Shown: positions 35,901 to 44,846 of the stretch, one piece after another
How the letters are laid out: every line of letters begins with the position of its first letter
How positions within the stretch are numbered: the stretch's first letter is position 1
Program-made: the position numbers and the translations under genes
The notes under the pieces: model-generated
What the model saw: only the letters and a program-made list of their open reading frames with translations
Told to the model about the DNA's origin: nothing
Database searches by the model: none
Assembly: GCF_000293865.2 (NCBI RefSeq)
Contig: NZ_ALKN02000004.1
Coordinates: forward strand, 62,001 to 126,000
DNA: 64,000 nucleotides
Direction of reading: 5' to 3'
Source of the DNA: Limnohabitans sp. Rim28
GTDB lineage: Bacteria > Pseudomonadota > Gammaproteobacteria > Burkholderiales > Burkholderiaceae_C

Positions 35901-37018
35901 AAAAGACCTCTGGCCGGACGTGGACCCTGAGCCGCGGTGTAGTCCAGCGAGACATTGCCACCCGGCCATTGCAGGCCTTCGTCGTTGACGAAGGACAGGC
36001 CTTGTGTGTGGGCGAAAAACCCCTCTTTGTGAACCTGAACGCCTAAGCGCCCAGACAAGCGCTCAAAAGCCAAGGGCAAACCCTGTGCACTGAGTCGCGC
36101 TTGCAGTCCCACCAGGCTGACGTCGGCCATCGCACTTTGCCACAGCCCTTTGTCCAGGTCCGCCCAAAACCGCAAAGTCCCCTGGCCCTGCAATTGACCC
36201 AAGTCGCCGGTCCAATCAGCTTCGATGGCTGAACGTATGGGGGCCAAATCGATCTTTGGGAAAAACGCATACGTTTGTCCTGACCAATCGGCAAATCGGC
36301 TGGCATGTGTCGACAAAACCTTTCGCTTGAATTGACCCATCAGGACAAAACGCTCCCCCCAGGCGGCCGGCGGCGTCGCATCCAAGCGCAAACTGTGCGT
36401 TCGTGACGAGTTGCGGATGACCAGATCCATGTCCTTCAAAACGGCAGGGGCGCTGTTGTGGTCTGTGAGATCACCCGCATGCCAGCGCAATACGCCTGCC
36501 CGCACCACAAGCTCGCGTTGAGAAAAGAGCCAGTCTGCCGCGGCAGAATCAATCTCCCCGGTTCGTCCTAAAGTGATGCCACCCAACTGCCAAAGCCCAT
36601 CAGCCGTTCGCCGAACGTCCAATTCGGGGGCATCCATCACCAGTTGGTCCAGTTTTAAAAGCAGTGCTGAGCGCAGACTCAGCGCCACGATGACTTTGGG
36701 CAAAAGCAATGCAGGACGGTTTTCGCTGTCCAGCAATTCGATGTCGCGCATCTCAAAAGAGGGCACCCAACCGGTGCTTTGCGCAGTCACGGCGCCGATC
36801 CGAACCGGTATACCCAGAGATTGACGGGCAAGGCGTTCCATGGCGGGGCGGAATTCGTCGATTCGCGGCACAATCCAAAAATGCAAGCCAGCCCAGGTCA
36901 TGCCCAGCACCAGACCTGTGACCAGCAAGCTCCACAAAAACAGTCGAACCAGTCTGGTCAGCCAGCGCTGAAGACGGGGTTCGATGGAGGACAAAGCGGG
37001 TGGTTGCGGCACAAACAT
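32927..37018 (-). CDS. yhdP: YhdP family AsmA-like protein (TIGR02099)
   Basis: The 1363-residue protein has one N-terminal transmembrane helix (about residues 24-52) and a giant periplasmic part made of repeated amphipathic beta-strands. YhdP and its relatives bridge inner and outer membrane and carry phospholipid outward. The N-terminus (RIDEFRPAMERLARQSLGIPVRIG) and the C-terminal AsmA-like block (GDVGITQGTAHTRNLQIKGV) are typical. Divergent from glnE, as in many betaproteobacteria. Confidence 0.9.
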   Translation of the reverse strand: MFVPQPPALSSIEPRLQRWLTRLVRLFLWSLLVTGLVLGMTWAGLHFWIVPRIDEFRPAMERLARQSLGIPVRIGAVTAQSTGWVPSFEMRDIELLDSENRPALLLPKVIVALSLRSALLLKLDQLVMDAPELDVRRTADGLWQLGGITLGRTGEIDSAAADWLFSQRELVVRAGVLRWHAGDLTDHNSAPAVLKDMDLVIRNSSRTHSLRLDATPPAAWGERFVLMGQFKRKVLSTHASRFADWSGQTYAFFPKIDLAPIRSAIEADWTGDLGQLQGQGTLRFWADLDKGLWQSAMADVSLVGLQARLSAQGLPLAFERLSGRLGVQVHKEGFFAHTQGLSFVNDEGLQWPGGNVSLDYTAAQGPRPARGLLQADQLDLHALRELALRLPQASAIHPAFQARDLSGLVSQLHLRWQGQWPQPETYEAKASIQALRWQPDAQGLATSPTSSTSLWAKWPGVRGADVNLDVRHDGGQVDVRMGQNSAIWLPGVLSPAEVPLQNLQASARWTRLSRPEGNAWEVPSWTLKMTNADLQGEWRGQWTSSPDGPGALTLDGKIDKLNAAAAHRYLPVGLPASVRDYLRDALLNGTYADVNVKVKGDLAKLPFKDPKDGEFRFSGRIKDVSLDMVPPALLPPGGAPWPRLVNLQGRLQFDRAGMRLSEASAQAGEGGQAVMLTAPLVEIADMTQQALLQVRAESTSSAPQVLRLIQQSALNALLSEALAEAQVRGDMQTRFELRLPLLSLKETQVKGNVLFKGVDLRMQAETPWLENMQGQLQFQETGFDLRQLQAQLWGGPVSLEGGMRPSSSNPASSARIEFQARGRVSAEGMRTAKEFYPLDWLAQHAQGSANYTAQLAWRDGKPDLSVNSNLEGMAVHLPAPLGKSAAGTRPLNIVLRSQQEKSGPHDHIQVTLADTVRVAYLRNLSGKVPQVVRGVWGVGIPAQQMPAWPDSGVSAQVVLDQLDVDEWLALMPETTSLPANAPSGKSPSSAPAWQSYLPNRMGLKANTLTVNDRSLHRVTAGGTRDGAQWRANIEAQEVSGHIGFLQSYTGQAGQLFARLSRLNLPPAEVAKVEALLEAPPTKLPALDVVIDALELRGIPLGRVEIEAVNQESSPSRQQAGQEWQLKKFNVLLPEAQLKSTGRWLATPDANARRKTEMNFVLDIQDAGALLTRLGTPNALRGGVGQLAGTVSWQGSPLALEYPSMNGQFEVRMGRGQFLKADAGAAKLLGVLSLQALPRRLLLDFRDVFSEGFAFDAVRGDVGITQGTAHTRNLQIKGVNALVLLDGQANIAQETQKLRAQILPMVDTNTTSLLAGLALNPAVGLTAFVAQWLLKNPLSRASSQEFIIDGSWGNPRVTRIDNRP

Positions 37019-37043
37019 ACGAATTAGAAAGTCAGCAGGAATT

Positions 37044-39812
37044 ATGACCCGCAGCCAATCGATGGATGTCAGTGTCCCCGCTGTGGCCCCGTTGGGTCAT
37101 GGCGCTTCGCCGCTGACCCTGACCGATGCGCACCAGTATTCCCGCTTTGTCCAGCGTTTGCACCGTCGTTATGCCGATGTTTTGCCGCTGCTTGAGCCGG
37201 GTGCTCCGACCCGGGAGACCCTGAAGGCATGCTTTGAGGCCTTGGTGCGCAAAGGATTCGACACCAACGCCGCGCTTCGGGTTTTGCGCCAACTCACACT
37301 GGAGCGTTTGGCCCATCTCGATTGCGCGCGGCAGGCGTCCTTAGACAGCGTGACCCGCAGCATGACCTGGTTGGCCGAAGTGACCTTGGACATGGCATGG
37401 CAGCAAGTTTCTGCCGACTTGGATGCCTTGCACGGTGCGCCCACCAAGGACGGTGGTCAGCGCGCAGAGATGTGGATCATTGGCATGGGCAAGTTGGGGG
37501 CACGCGAACTCAACGTCTCCAGCGACATTGACCTGATTTATGTGTATGACGAAGACGGTCAGACCCTTGGCAATAGCGAAGGTCGCAACAAGGTCTCCTG
37601 CCAGGAGTATTTCACCCGTGCCGTTAAGCGCATGTATGCCCTGATTGGCGACACCACGGAGCACGGCTTTGTGTTCCGGGTCGATTTGGCACTGCGCCCC
37701 AACGGCAATTCTGGACCCAGTGTGGTGTCTTTGGACGCACTGGAGGAGTATTTGCTGGTGCAGGGGCGCGAGTGGGAGCGTTTTGCTTGGATGAAAAGCC
37801 GTGTGGTGGCCCCGCGCAGCGCAGCACGCAATGGTTCTGCCCAAGCACTGCGGGCGGTGGTTTTGCCCTTTGTGTTCCGCCGTTACCTTGACTACAACGT
37901 GTTTGAGTCCTTGCGGACCTTGCACCAGCAAATTCGCGACCACGCAGCCAAGCGCAGCGCCGGTCACCCGGAACGTGCGAACGATGTGAAGCTGTCGCGT
38001 GGCGGTATCCGTGAGATCGAGTTCACCGTGCAGCTTTTGCAGGTGGTGCGTGGTGGGCAGTTCCCCGAGTTGCGCACACGGCCAACTTTGGATGCTTTGC
38101 AGCGCGTGGCCAAGGCGGGCCTCATGCCACAGGCCACCGCCGAGGCCTTGAGTGCAGCGTACGTGTTTTTGCGCCAAGTCGAGCACCGAATTCAGTACCT
38201 GGATGACCAGCAAACCCATGTTTTGCCGACCCGAGACGACGACCTGGCCTGGATCGCGCAAACGCTGGGCCATGACAGCACGTGTACATTTTTGTCAGAA
38301 CTGGACGCCCACCGTGAGGTGGTCGCGCAAGAGTTTGACACCCTGTTGGGTGGTGACCGAGATTGCAAGGGTTGCAACGGCAAAACCGGGAAAAGTGCCC
38401 GAGAGCACGCCGACTTGGATGCGGTACTGACCGATTTCAGCGGTTCAGTGCGCGCCCGTTTGGCTTTGTGGGTGGACAACGCACGGGTGCAAGCCTTGCG
38501 CGATGATGCCCGTGGACGCCTTGTGCGTTTGTTGCAGCGCACGGCGCAATGGCTGGATGTCGGACGCGTGACCGAAGATGCCGTTTTGCGCATGCTGGAG
38601 TGGATTGAGCCCTTGTTGCGCCGAGAAAGCTATCTGGCGCTGATGCTTGAGCGTCCATCGGTGCATGAGCGGTTGCTGCGCCTGTTGGGTGCGGCCAAAT
38701 GGCCAGCCCGTTATCTCTTGCAACACCCTGGCGTGATCGACGAATTGGCCGGGGGCAATCTTTTCAGCAGCCGTTTTGATGCCCAAGAGTTTGAGAGCGA
38801 GTTGCAAGCGCGTTTGATCGCCTTGCAACGCACAGGCGAGGACGACGAAGAAAGCTTGCTGAACCTGTTGAGGCGCGCGCATCATGCCGAGCAGTTTCGC
38901 ACCTTGGCACGCGATGTGGAGGGGGTGCTCACGGTGGAGCAAGTGGCCGATGACCTGAGCGCCTTGGCCGATGCGGTGTTGCGCGTGACCGCCCGCTGGT
39001 GTTGGGATCGGCTGAAAAATCGTCACCGCGAAACGCCCGCAATTGCCATCATTGGTTATGGCAAGTTGGGGGGCAAGGAGCTGGGCTATGGCAGCGATTT
39101 GGACATTGTGTTTGTGTACGAAGACACCGATGAGCGGGCTCAGGAAATCTATGCCAACTATGTGCGAAAGCTCATCAATTGGATGACCGTCAAAACCGGT
39201 GAGGGTGATCTGTATGAGATCGATACCGCCCTGCGCCCCAATGGCAGTGCAGGCATGTTGGTCACGCAGTTTCAGGCCTATGCCGATTACCAGCAACAAC
39301 GTGGCAGCAACACCGCATGGACTTGGGAGCACCAAGCCATGACCCGTGCTCGCTTTGTCATGGGCTTGCCCAGTTTGTCGGCCCAGTTTGACCAAGTACG
39401 CCATTCGGTGATCGGCTCACCGCGAGATGCCCTCAGTTTGAAAGCAGAAATCGTGGCCATGCGTGAACGCGTTCACCAAGGCCATCCGGTCAAGGCGGAC
39501 CGATTTGATGTCAAGCACAGCCCTGGCGCCATGGTCGATGCCGAATTTGCCGTGCAATATCTGGTTTTGTTGCACACCAAACAGCATCCTGAGTTGGCGG
39601 ACAACGTGGGCAATATCGCATTGCTGCAAAGGGCTGAACAGGCTGGCTTGTTGCCTTCGGGCGTTGGTGAAGCGGCCGCCAACGCTTACCGTGAACTGCG
39701 CCGTGTTCAGCACCGTGCCCGTTTGAACGAAGAGCCCACCGATGTGCCCATGGCCACCTTGGCTGAGCAGCGCGAGGCGGTATTGACCTTGTGGCGAACT
39801 GTGATGGAATGA
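37044..39812 (+). CDS. glnE: Bifunctional glutamine synthetase adenylyltransferase/deadenylase GlnE
   Basis: GlnE adds and removes AMP on glutamine synthetase in response to PII. The ATG at 37044, preceded by AGGA at a good distance, gives 922 residues. The N-terminal deadenylase half has GMGKLGARELNVSSDIDLIY and the C-terminal adenylyltransferase half has GYGKLGGKELGYGSDLDIVF, the diagnostic paired nucleotidyltransferase motifs. It is divergent from yhdP with a very short intergenic region (25 bp). Confidence 0.96.
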   Translation: MTRSQSMDVSVPAVAPLGHGASPLTLTDAHQYSRFVQRLHRRYADVLPLLEPGAPTRETLKACFEALVRKGFDTNAALRVLRQLTLERLAHLDCARQASLDSVTRSMTWLAEVTLDMAWQQVSADLDALHGAPTKDGGQRAEMWIIGMGKLGARELNVSSDIDLIYVYDEDGQTLGNSEGRNKVSCQEYFTRAVKRMYALIGDTTEHGFVFRVDLALRPNGNSGPSVVSLDALEEYLLVQGREWERFAWMKSRVVAPRSAARNGSAQALRAVVLPFVFRRYLDYNVFESLRTLHQQIRDHAAKRSAGHPERANDVKLSRGGIREIEFTVQLLQVVRGGQFPELRTRPTLDALQRVAKAGLMPQATAEALSAAYVFLRQVEHRIQYLDDQQTHVLPTRDDDLAWIAQTLGHDSTCTFLSELDAHREVVAQEFDTLLGGDRDCKGCNGKTGKSAREHADLDAVLTDFSGSVRARLALWVDNARVQALRDDARGRLVRLLQRTAQWLDVGRVTEDAVLRMLEWIEPLLRRESYLALMLERPSVHERLLRLLGAAKWPARYLLQHPGVIDELAGGNLFSSRFDAQEFESELQARLIALQRTGEDDEESLLNLLRRAHHAEQFRTLARDVEGVLTVEQVADDLSALADAVLRVTARWCWDRLKNRHRETPAIAIIGYGKLGGKELGYGSDLDIVFVYEDTDERAQEIYANYVRKLINWMTVKTGEGDLYEIDTALRPNGSAGMLVTQFQAYADYQQQRGSNTAWTWEHQAMTRARFVMGLPSLSAQFDQVRHSVIGSPRDALSLKAEIVAMRERVHQGHPVKADRFDVKHSPGAMVDAEFAVQYLVLLHTKQHPELADNVGNIALLQRAEQAGLLPSGVGEAAANAYRELRRVQHRARLNEEPTDVPMATLAEQREAVLTLWRTVME

Positions 39813-39897
39813 ACGCCTGAACTTTGCCTGGGTTTTTAAATGCCAACCCTTGAAGCCTTGAGCGCCAGGCGCCAGGTTGGCCATCAAGAGAAGAGTC

Positions 39898-41010
39898 ATG
39901 ACGAGAAACGATGTTGGAATTTGGGTCGTAGTGGGTGCTTTGGCGGGGGGATGGCCGTTGGCAGGGCTTGCCCAAGACGCGCGACCTCAGGCGTTGGCAA
40001 AGCCCTCTTTGAGCGTCGTGGTGGTGACGCCACAAATGGGCAATATGCCCCAAAAAATCACAGCCAACGGCAACTTGGCGGCTTGGCAAGAGGCCATTGT
40101 TGGCGCCGAGGCCAACGGCCTGAAGATCACCGAAGTGCGTGTGAACGTGGGCGACCGCGTACAGCGCGGCGATGTCCTCGCTGTTTTGCAGGCCGACACA
40201 TTGCGCGCTGAATTCGCGCAGGCTGAAGCGGCTTTGGCCGAAGCCACGGCCAGCAGCCAGGAGGCCAAAGCCCAAGCCGAGCGAGCCCGCAGTTTGCAAC
40301 AACAAGGATTTATCAGCAGTGCGCAGCTGAGCCAAGCCTTGTCCGCGGAAGCTGCCTCGGTGGCCCGCATGCAATCGGCGCGTGCCATGGTGCAGTTGCA
40401 AGGCGTGCGTTTGTCGCAAACCCAAGTGCTGGCACCCGATGCGGGCGTCATCTCGGCCCGCCAGGCCACGGTGGGCAGCGTGGTGGGCGCGGGCGTGGAG
40501 TTGTTTCGGCTGATTCGCCAGGGTCGCATCGAGTGGCGGGCTGAGGTCACCGCTGCGGAGATCGGTCGCATTCAGGTCGGCGCGCCCGTTCACATCAAGG
40601 CCGCCAGCGGTCAGGCGCTGCAAGGCAAGGTGCGCATGATCGCGCCTTCGGTGGACGCGCAAACCCGCAATGCGCTGGTGTATGTCGATTTGCCAGCACA
40701 AACCGGGAGTGCCCGCGCCGGCATGTACGCCCAAGGCGAGATTGTGCTGGGCCAAAATCAGGCCCTGACCGTGCCCCAAACTGCCGTGGTGGTGCGAGAT
40801 GGGTTCAGTTATGTCTACACCGTTGGGGCCGATCAAAAGGTGAGTCAACTCAAGGTGCAAATCGGACGCCAAAGTGCAGACCGTGTCGAGGTGATGGGTG
40901 GTCTCAAAGCAGATGCCCGTGTTGTGGCCAGTGGTGGCGCTTTCTTGAACCACGGCGACACGGTGCGCGTGGTCGAGGCAGCATCTGCCACCCAGCCCGC
41001 CAGCCAATAA
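39898..41010 (+). CDS. RND efflux periplasmic adaptor (MFP) protein
   Basis: The 370-residue protein begins MTRNDVGIWVV with a signal peptide ending GLAQ. It has the lipoyl half-motif (NGLKITEVRVNVGDRVQRGDVLAVL), a coiled-coil hairpin rich in Ala and Glu (residues about 95-160), the second lipoyl half (VLAPDAGVISARQATVGSVV) and beta-barrel segments. ATG 39898 has an AAGAGAAGAG ribosome binding site. It forms an operon with the HAE1 permease 9 bp downstream. No outer-membrane channel gene is adjacent. Confidence 0.9.
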   Translation: MTRNDVGIWVVVGALAGGWPLAGLAQDARPQALAKPSLSVVVVTPQMGNMPQKITANGNLAAWQEAIVGAEANGLKITEVRVNVGDRVQRGDVLAVLQADTLRAEFAQAEAALAEATASSQEAKAQAERARSLQQQGFISSAQLSQALSAEAASVARMQSARAMVQLQGVRLSQTQVLAPDAGVISARQATVGSVVGAGVELFRLIRQGRIEWRAEVTAAEIGRIQVGAPVHIKAASGQALQGKVRMIAPSVDAQTRNALVYVDLPAQTGSARAGMYAQGEIVLGQNQALTVPQTAVVVRDGFSYVYTVGADQKVSQLKVQIGRQSADRVEVMGGLKADARVVASGGAFLNHGDTVRVVEAASATQPASQ

Positions 41011-41019
41011 AGGGACGTC

Positions 41020-44000
41020 ATGCTCAACGTCTCTTCCTGGTCGATCCGCAATCCGATTCCGGCCGTCATGCTCTTTGTGCTGCTGACGGTGGCTGGCTTC
41101 ATCGCTTTCGGATCGATGAAAGTGCAAAACTTTCCAGACCTGGATGTGCCCACCATCACGGTGACCGCCAGTTTGCCGGGTGTTGCGCCTTCGCAGCTCG
41201 AAACCGATGTGGCGCGCAAACTCGAAAACGCGTTGGCGCCGCTGCAGGGTTTGAAGCACATCACCACCAAGGTGCAAGACGGCGTGGTGTCGATCACCGC
41301 CGAGTTCCGCATGGAAAAGCCCAGCCAAGAAGCGGTGGACGATGTGCGCTCGGCCATTCAGGGCGTGCGGGCCGATTTGCCGGGTGACCTGCGCGACCCG
41401 GTGGTCAAAAAACTCAACCTGGCGGGCACCCCGGTGCTGGCCTACACCGTGCGCTCGGCGCGGATGGATGACGAGGCCTTGTCCTGGCTGGTTGACAAAG
41501 ACATCACCCGCAAGCTTTTGTCCTTGCGTGGTGTGGGTGCCGTCAACCGTGTGGGCGGTGTGACGCGCGAAGTGCAGGTGGCCTTGGATGTGAACCGTTT
41601 GCAGGCGCTGGGCATCACCGCGGCCGAGGTCTCGCGTCAGCTCAAGCAAGTGCAGCAAGAGGGTTCTGGCGGGCGCATGGATCTGGGCGTGGGTGAGCAG
41701 CCTGTTCGTACCTTGGCCACCGTGAAGACGGCGCAAGAGCTTGGCCAGATTGAGCTGGCCACATCGCGCGGCGGCCATATCCGTTTGGACCAAGTGGCCA
41801 CAGTGCGTGACACGCTGGCCAATCCCCGTTCTGCCGCCAACCTGAACGGTCAAGCCGTGGTGGGTTTTGAAGTGGTGCGCAGCAAGGGCGAGAGCGAAGT
41901 GGCCGTTGGGCGTTTGGTGCGCCAGGCTTTGGCCGATTACCGACTGCAAAACCCTGACATCGAGATCACCGAAGCCTTTGACTTCGTGACCCCGGTGGAA
42001 GAGGAATACCAAGGCTCTTTGGTCTTGCTCTACGAGGGCGCGATTTTGGCGGTGCTGGTGGTTTGGCTGTTTTTGCGCGACTGGCGGGCGACTTTTGTTT
42101 CAGCCGTAGCGCTGCCGCTTTCGGTCATCCCGGCCTTCATTGGCATGGCGTATCTGGGCTTTTCCATCAACGTGGTGACATTGTTGGCGCTGTCCCTGGT
42201 GATCGGGGTGCTGGTGGATGACGCGATCGTCGAGGTGGAGAACATCGTGCGCCATTTGCGCATGGGCAAGTCGCCCTACCAGGCGGCCATGGAAGCGGCC
42301 GACGAAATCGGTTTGGCGGTGATCGCCACCACCTTCACCTTGATCGCCGTGTTCTTGCCCACGGCTTTCATGAGCGGCATCCCGGGCAAGTTCTTCAAGC
42401 AGTTTGGCTGGACGGCATCGCTGGCCGTGTTTGCTTCCTTGGTGGTGGCGCGGGTGCTCACGCCCATGATGGCGGCTTACATCTTGAAGCCCATCGTCAC
42501 GGCGGCGCACGAGCCCGGTTGGCTCAAACGCTACATGGTCTGGGCCACTTGGTGCATGCGCCACCGCTGGGTCACCATGGTTTTGGCCACCTTGTTTTTC
42601 GTCGGCTCCATCATGCTGGTGCCTTTGTTGCCCAAGGGCTTTATTCCACCTGACGACAACTCTCAAACCCAGGTCTATGTGGAGTTGCCTCCGGGCGCCA
42701 GCCTGGCGCAGACCCAGGCCAGCGCCGAGCATGCGCGCAACTTGCTCATGACGGTGGACAACGTGACCAGCGTCTACACGACGATTGGTGGCGGCAGTGC
42801 AGGCGCTGACCCGTTTGCCGCTGGCGGCGCTGCCGAAGTGCGCAAGGCGACCCTCACCATCCAACTGACCGAGCGCGGGACCCGTCCGCGCAAGCAAGCG
42901 ATTGAAAACGACATCCGCACCGTCTTGCAACAACTGCCCGGGGTGCGCACCAAGGTGGGCCTGGGCGGCTCGGGTGAGAAATACGTGTTGGTGCTCACCG
43001 GCGAAGATCCGCAGGCCCTGCAAACCGCCGCCATGGCGGTCGAGCGTGACCTGCGCACCATCCAAGGCCTGGGCTCCATTGCCTCTACGGCCAGTTTGGT
43101 GCGGCCCGAGGTCGCGGTGCGCCCTGACTTTGCCAAGGCCGCCGACTTGGGCGTGACCAGCGCCGCCATCAGCGACACTTTGCGCGTCGCCACCTTGGGC
43201 GACTATGACCAAGCGCTGCCCAAACTCAATTTGTCCGAGCGCCAAGTGCCCATCGTGGTCAGGTTAGGCGATGCTTCACGGCAAGACCTGGCCACGCTGG
43301 AGCGCTTGATGGTGCCTGGCAGCCGTGGCCCCGTCATGTTGAGCCAAGTGGCCAGCCTTGAGGTGGCCGGCGGCCCGGCCGTGATCGACCGCTATGACCG
43401 CCAGCGCAACATCAACTTCGAGATTGAGCTGTCGGGCATGCCCTTGGGTGACGTGACGCAGGCGGTACAAAAACTGCCGGCCTTGCAAAGCCTGCCGCCG
43501 GGGGTGAAGATCGTGGAGGTGGGCGACGCCGAAGTCATGGGCGAACTGTTCGCCAGCTTTGGCCTGGCCATGATGATCGGCGTGTTGTGCATCTACATCG
43601 TGCTTGTGTTGCTCTTCAAAGGCTTCTTGCACCCGATCACGATTTTGGCGGCATTGCCGCTGTCGCTGGGGGGCGCGTTTGTAGGGCTCTTGATCGCGGA
43701 CAAGAGTTTTTCCATGCCCTCCCTCATTGGCCTGATCATGCTCATGGGCATCGCCACCAAAAACTCGATCTTGCTGGTGGAGTACGCGATTGAAGCGCGG
43801 CGTGGCAAGCCCGCCGAGGGCGACCGCCCTGCTGTGCCGGCCATGAGCCGTTGGGATGCGCTGCTAGACGCCTGCCACAAGCGCGCACGCCCCATCGTCA
43901 TGACCACCATCGCCATGGGTGCGGGCATGCTGCCGATTGCCGTGGGCTGGGGTGCGGCCGATGGCAGCTTTCGCTCGCCCATGGCGATTGCCGTGATCGG

Positions 44001-44127
44001 TGGCCTGCTCACCAGCACGGTCCTGAGCTTGCTGGTGATCCCGGTGGTGTTCACTTACCTGGATGATTTGGGCCAGTGGTCTGGCCGGATGGTTCGAAAA
44101 TTCACACAAACAAGGAGCAAAGCATGA
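41020..44127 (+). CDS. HAE1-type RND multidrug efflux permease
   Basis: The 1035-residue protein has 12 expected transmembrane helices and two large periplasmic loops. It starts MLNVSSWSIRNPIPAVML and carries NFPDLDVPTITVTASLPGVAP and the TM4 signature LVIGVLVDDAIVEVEN with the two Asp of the proton relay. This is an organic-substrate (HAE) pattern, unlike the metal-type CzcA in this window. It overlaps the downstream SDR gene by four bases. Confidence 0.92.
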   Translation: MLNVSSWSIRNPIPAVMLFVLLTVAGFIAFGSMKVQNFPDLDVPTITVTASLPGVAPSQLETDVARKLENALAPLQGLKHITTKVQDGVVSITAEFRMEKPSQEAVDDVRSAIQGVRADLPGDLRDPVVKKLNLAGTPVLAYTVRSARMDDEALSWLVDKDITRKLLSLRGVGAVNRVGGVTREVQVALDVNRLQALGITAAEVSRQLKQVQQEGSGGRMDLGVGEQPVRTLATVKTAQELGQIELATSRGGHIRLDQVATVRDTLANPRSAANLNGQAVVGFEVVRSKGESEVAVGRLVRQALADYRLQNPDIEITEAFDFVTPVEEEYQGSLVLLYEGAILAVLVVWLFLRDWRATFVSAVALPLSVIPAFIGMAYLGFSINVVTLLALSLVIGVLVDDAIVEVENIVRHLRMGKSPYQAAMEAADEIGLAVIATTFTLIAVFLPTAFMSGIPGKFFKQFGWTASLAVFASLVVARVLTPMMAAYILKPIVTAAHEPGWLKRYMVWATWCMRHRWVTMVLATLFFVGSIMLVPLLPKGFIPPDDNSQTQVYVELPPGASLAQTQASAEHARNLLMTVDNVTSVYTTIGGGSAGADPFAAGGAAEVRKATLTIQLTERGTRPRKQAIENDIRTVLQQLPGVRTKVGLGGSGEKYVLVLTGEDPQALQTAAMAVERDLRTIQGLGSIASTASLVRPEVAVRPDFAKAADLGVTSAAISDTLRVATLGDYDQALPKLNLSERQVPIVVRLGDASRQDLATLERLMVPGSRGPVMLSQVASLEVAGGPAVIDRYDRQRNINFEIELSGMPLGDVTQAVQKLPALQSLPPGVKIVEVGDAEVMGELFASFGLAMMIGVLCIYIVLVLLFKGFLHPITILAALPLSLGGAFVGLLIADKSFSMPSLIGLIMLMGIATKNSILLVEYAIEARRGKPAEGDRPAVPAMSRWDALLDACHKRARPIVMTTIAMGAGMLPIAVGWGAADGSFRSPMAIAVIGGLLTSTVLSLLVIPVVFTYLDDLGQWSGRMVRKFTQTRSKA

Positions 44128-44825
44128 GCAACAAAGTGGCCATGGTGGTGGGGGGCGGCAGTGGCATGGGTGCGGCCGCAGCGCGCAAGCTGGCGCAAGA
44201 CGGTTTTCATGTGGCGGTGTTGTCCTCGTCCGGCAAGGGCGAGGCGCTGGGACGCGAGTTGGACGGCATTGGCCTGACCGGCTCCAACCAATCGCCCGAA
44301 GACCTGCAAAAGCTGGTCGATCAAACCATGGCGCGTTGGGGCCGGATCGATGTGTTGGTCAACAGCGCAGGCCACGGCCCCAAGGGTCCGTTACTGGACT
44401 TGACCGATGCGCAGTGGCATTTGGGCATGGACATGTATTTCATGAACGTGGTGCGCGCTGTGCGTCTGGTGGCGCCCATCATGGTTCAGCAAAAGGCGGG
44501 GTCCATCGTCAACATCTCCACCGCCTGGGTGGTCGAGCCCAGTTCGATGTTCCCGACTTCGGCCGTGGCCCGTGCGGGCTTGGCCGCCTTCACCAAACTG
44601 TTTGCCGACGAGCATGCCGTGCACAACGTGCGCATGAACAACGTGCTGCCCGGTTGGATCGACAGCCTGCCCGCTCAGGAACAGCGCCGCCAAAGTGTGC
44701 CCATGCAGCGTTATGGCACGAGCGAAGAAGTGGCGGCCACCATTGCGTTTTTGGCGTCAGAGGGGGCGGCCTACATCACGGGCCAAAGCCTTCGCATCGA
44801 CGGCGGCCTGATGCGTTCGCTTTGA
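44124..44825 (+). CDS. Atypical short-chain dehydrogenase/reductase family protein
   Basis: The 233-residue Rossmann protein has the nucleotide-binding GGGSGMG (residues 10-16), NSAG (80-83) and the C-terminal GQSLRIDGG of classical SDRs. The catalytic Ser132 is present (NISTA), but the YxxxK motif expected at about 145-150 is missing: the segment reads PTSAVARAGL. A normal SDR redox reaction is therefore doubtful; a regulatory or altered activity is possible. ATGA overlap with the RND permease gene places it in the pump operon. Confidence 0.85.
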   Translation: MSNKVAMVVGGGSGMGAAAARKLAQDGFHVAVLSSSGKGEALGRELDGIGLTGSNQSPEDLQKLVDQTMARWGRIDVLVNSAGHGPKGPLLDLTDAQWHLGMDMYFMNVVRAVRLVAPIMVQQKAGSIVNISTAWVVEPSSMFPTSAVARAGLAAFTKLFADEHAVHNVRMNNVLPGWIDSLPAQEQRRQSVPMQRYGTSEEVAATIAFLASEGAAYITGQSLRIDGGLMRSL

Positions 44826-44846
44826 ACGTGGCCTGGGCGCCAGGCA

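Noticed and set aside
36984-37043. Longer GlnE start overlapping yhdP
   Set aside because: The ATG at 37044 has a ribosome binding site; the extension lacks family similarity and would overlap the divergent gene start.
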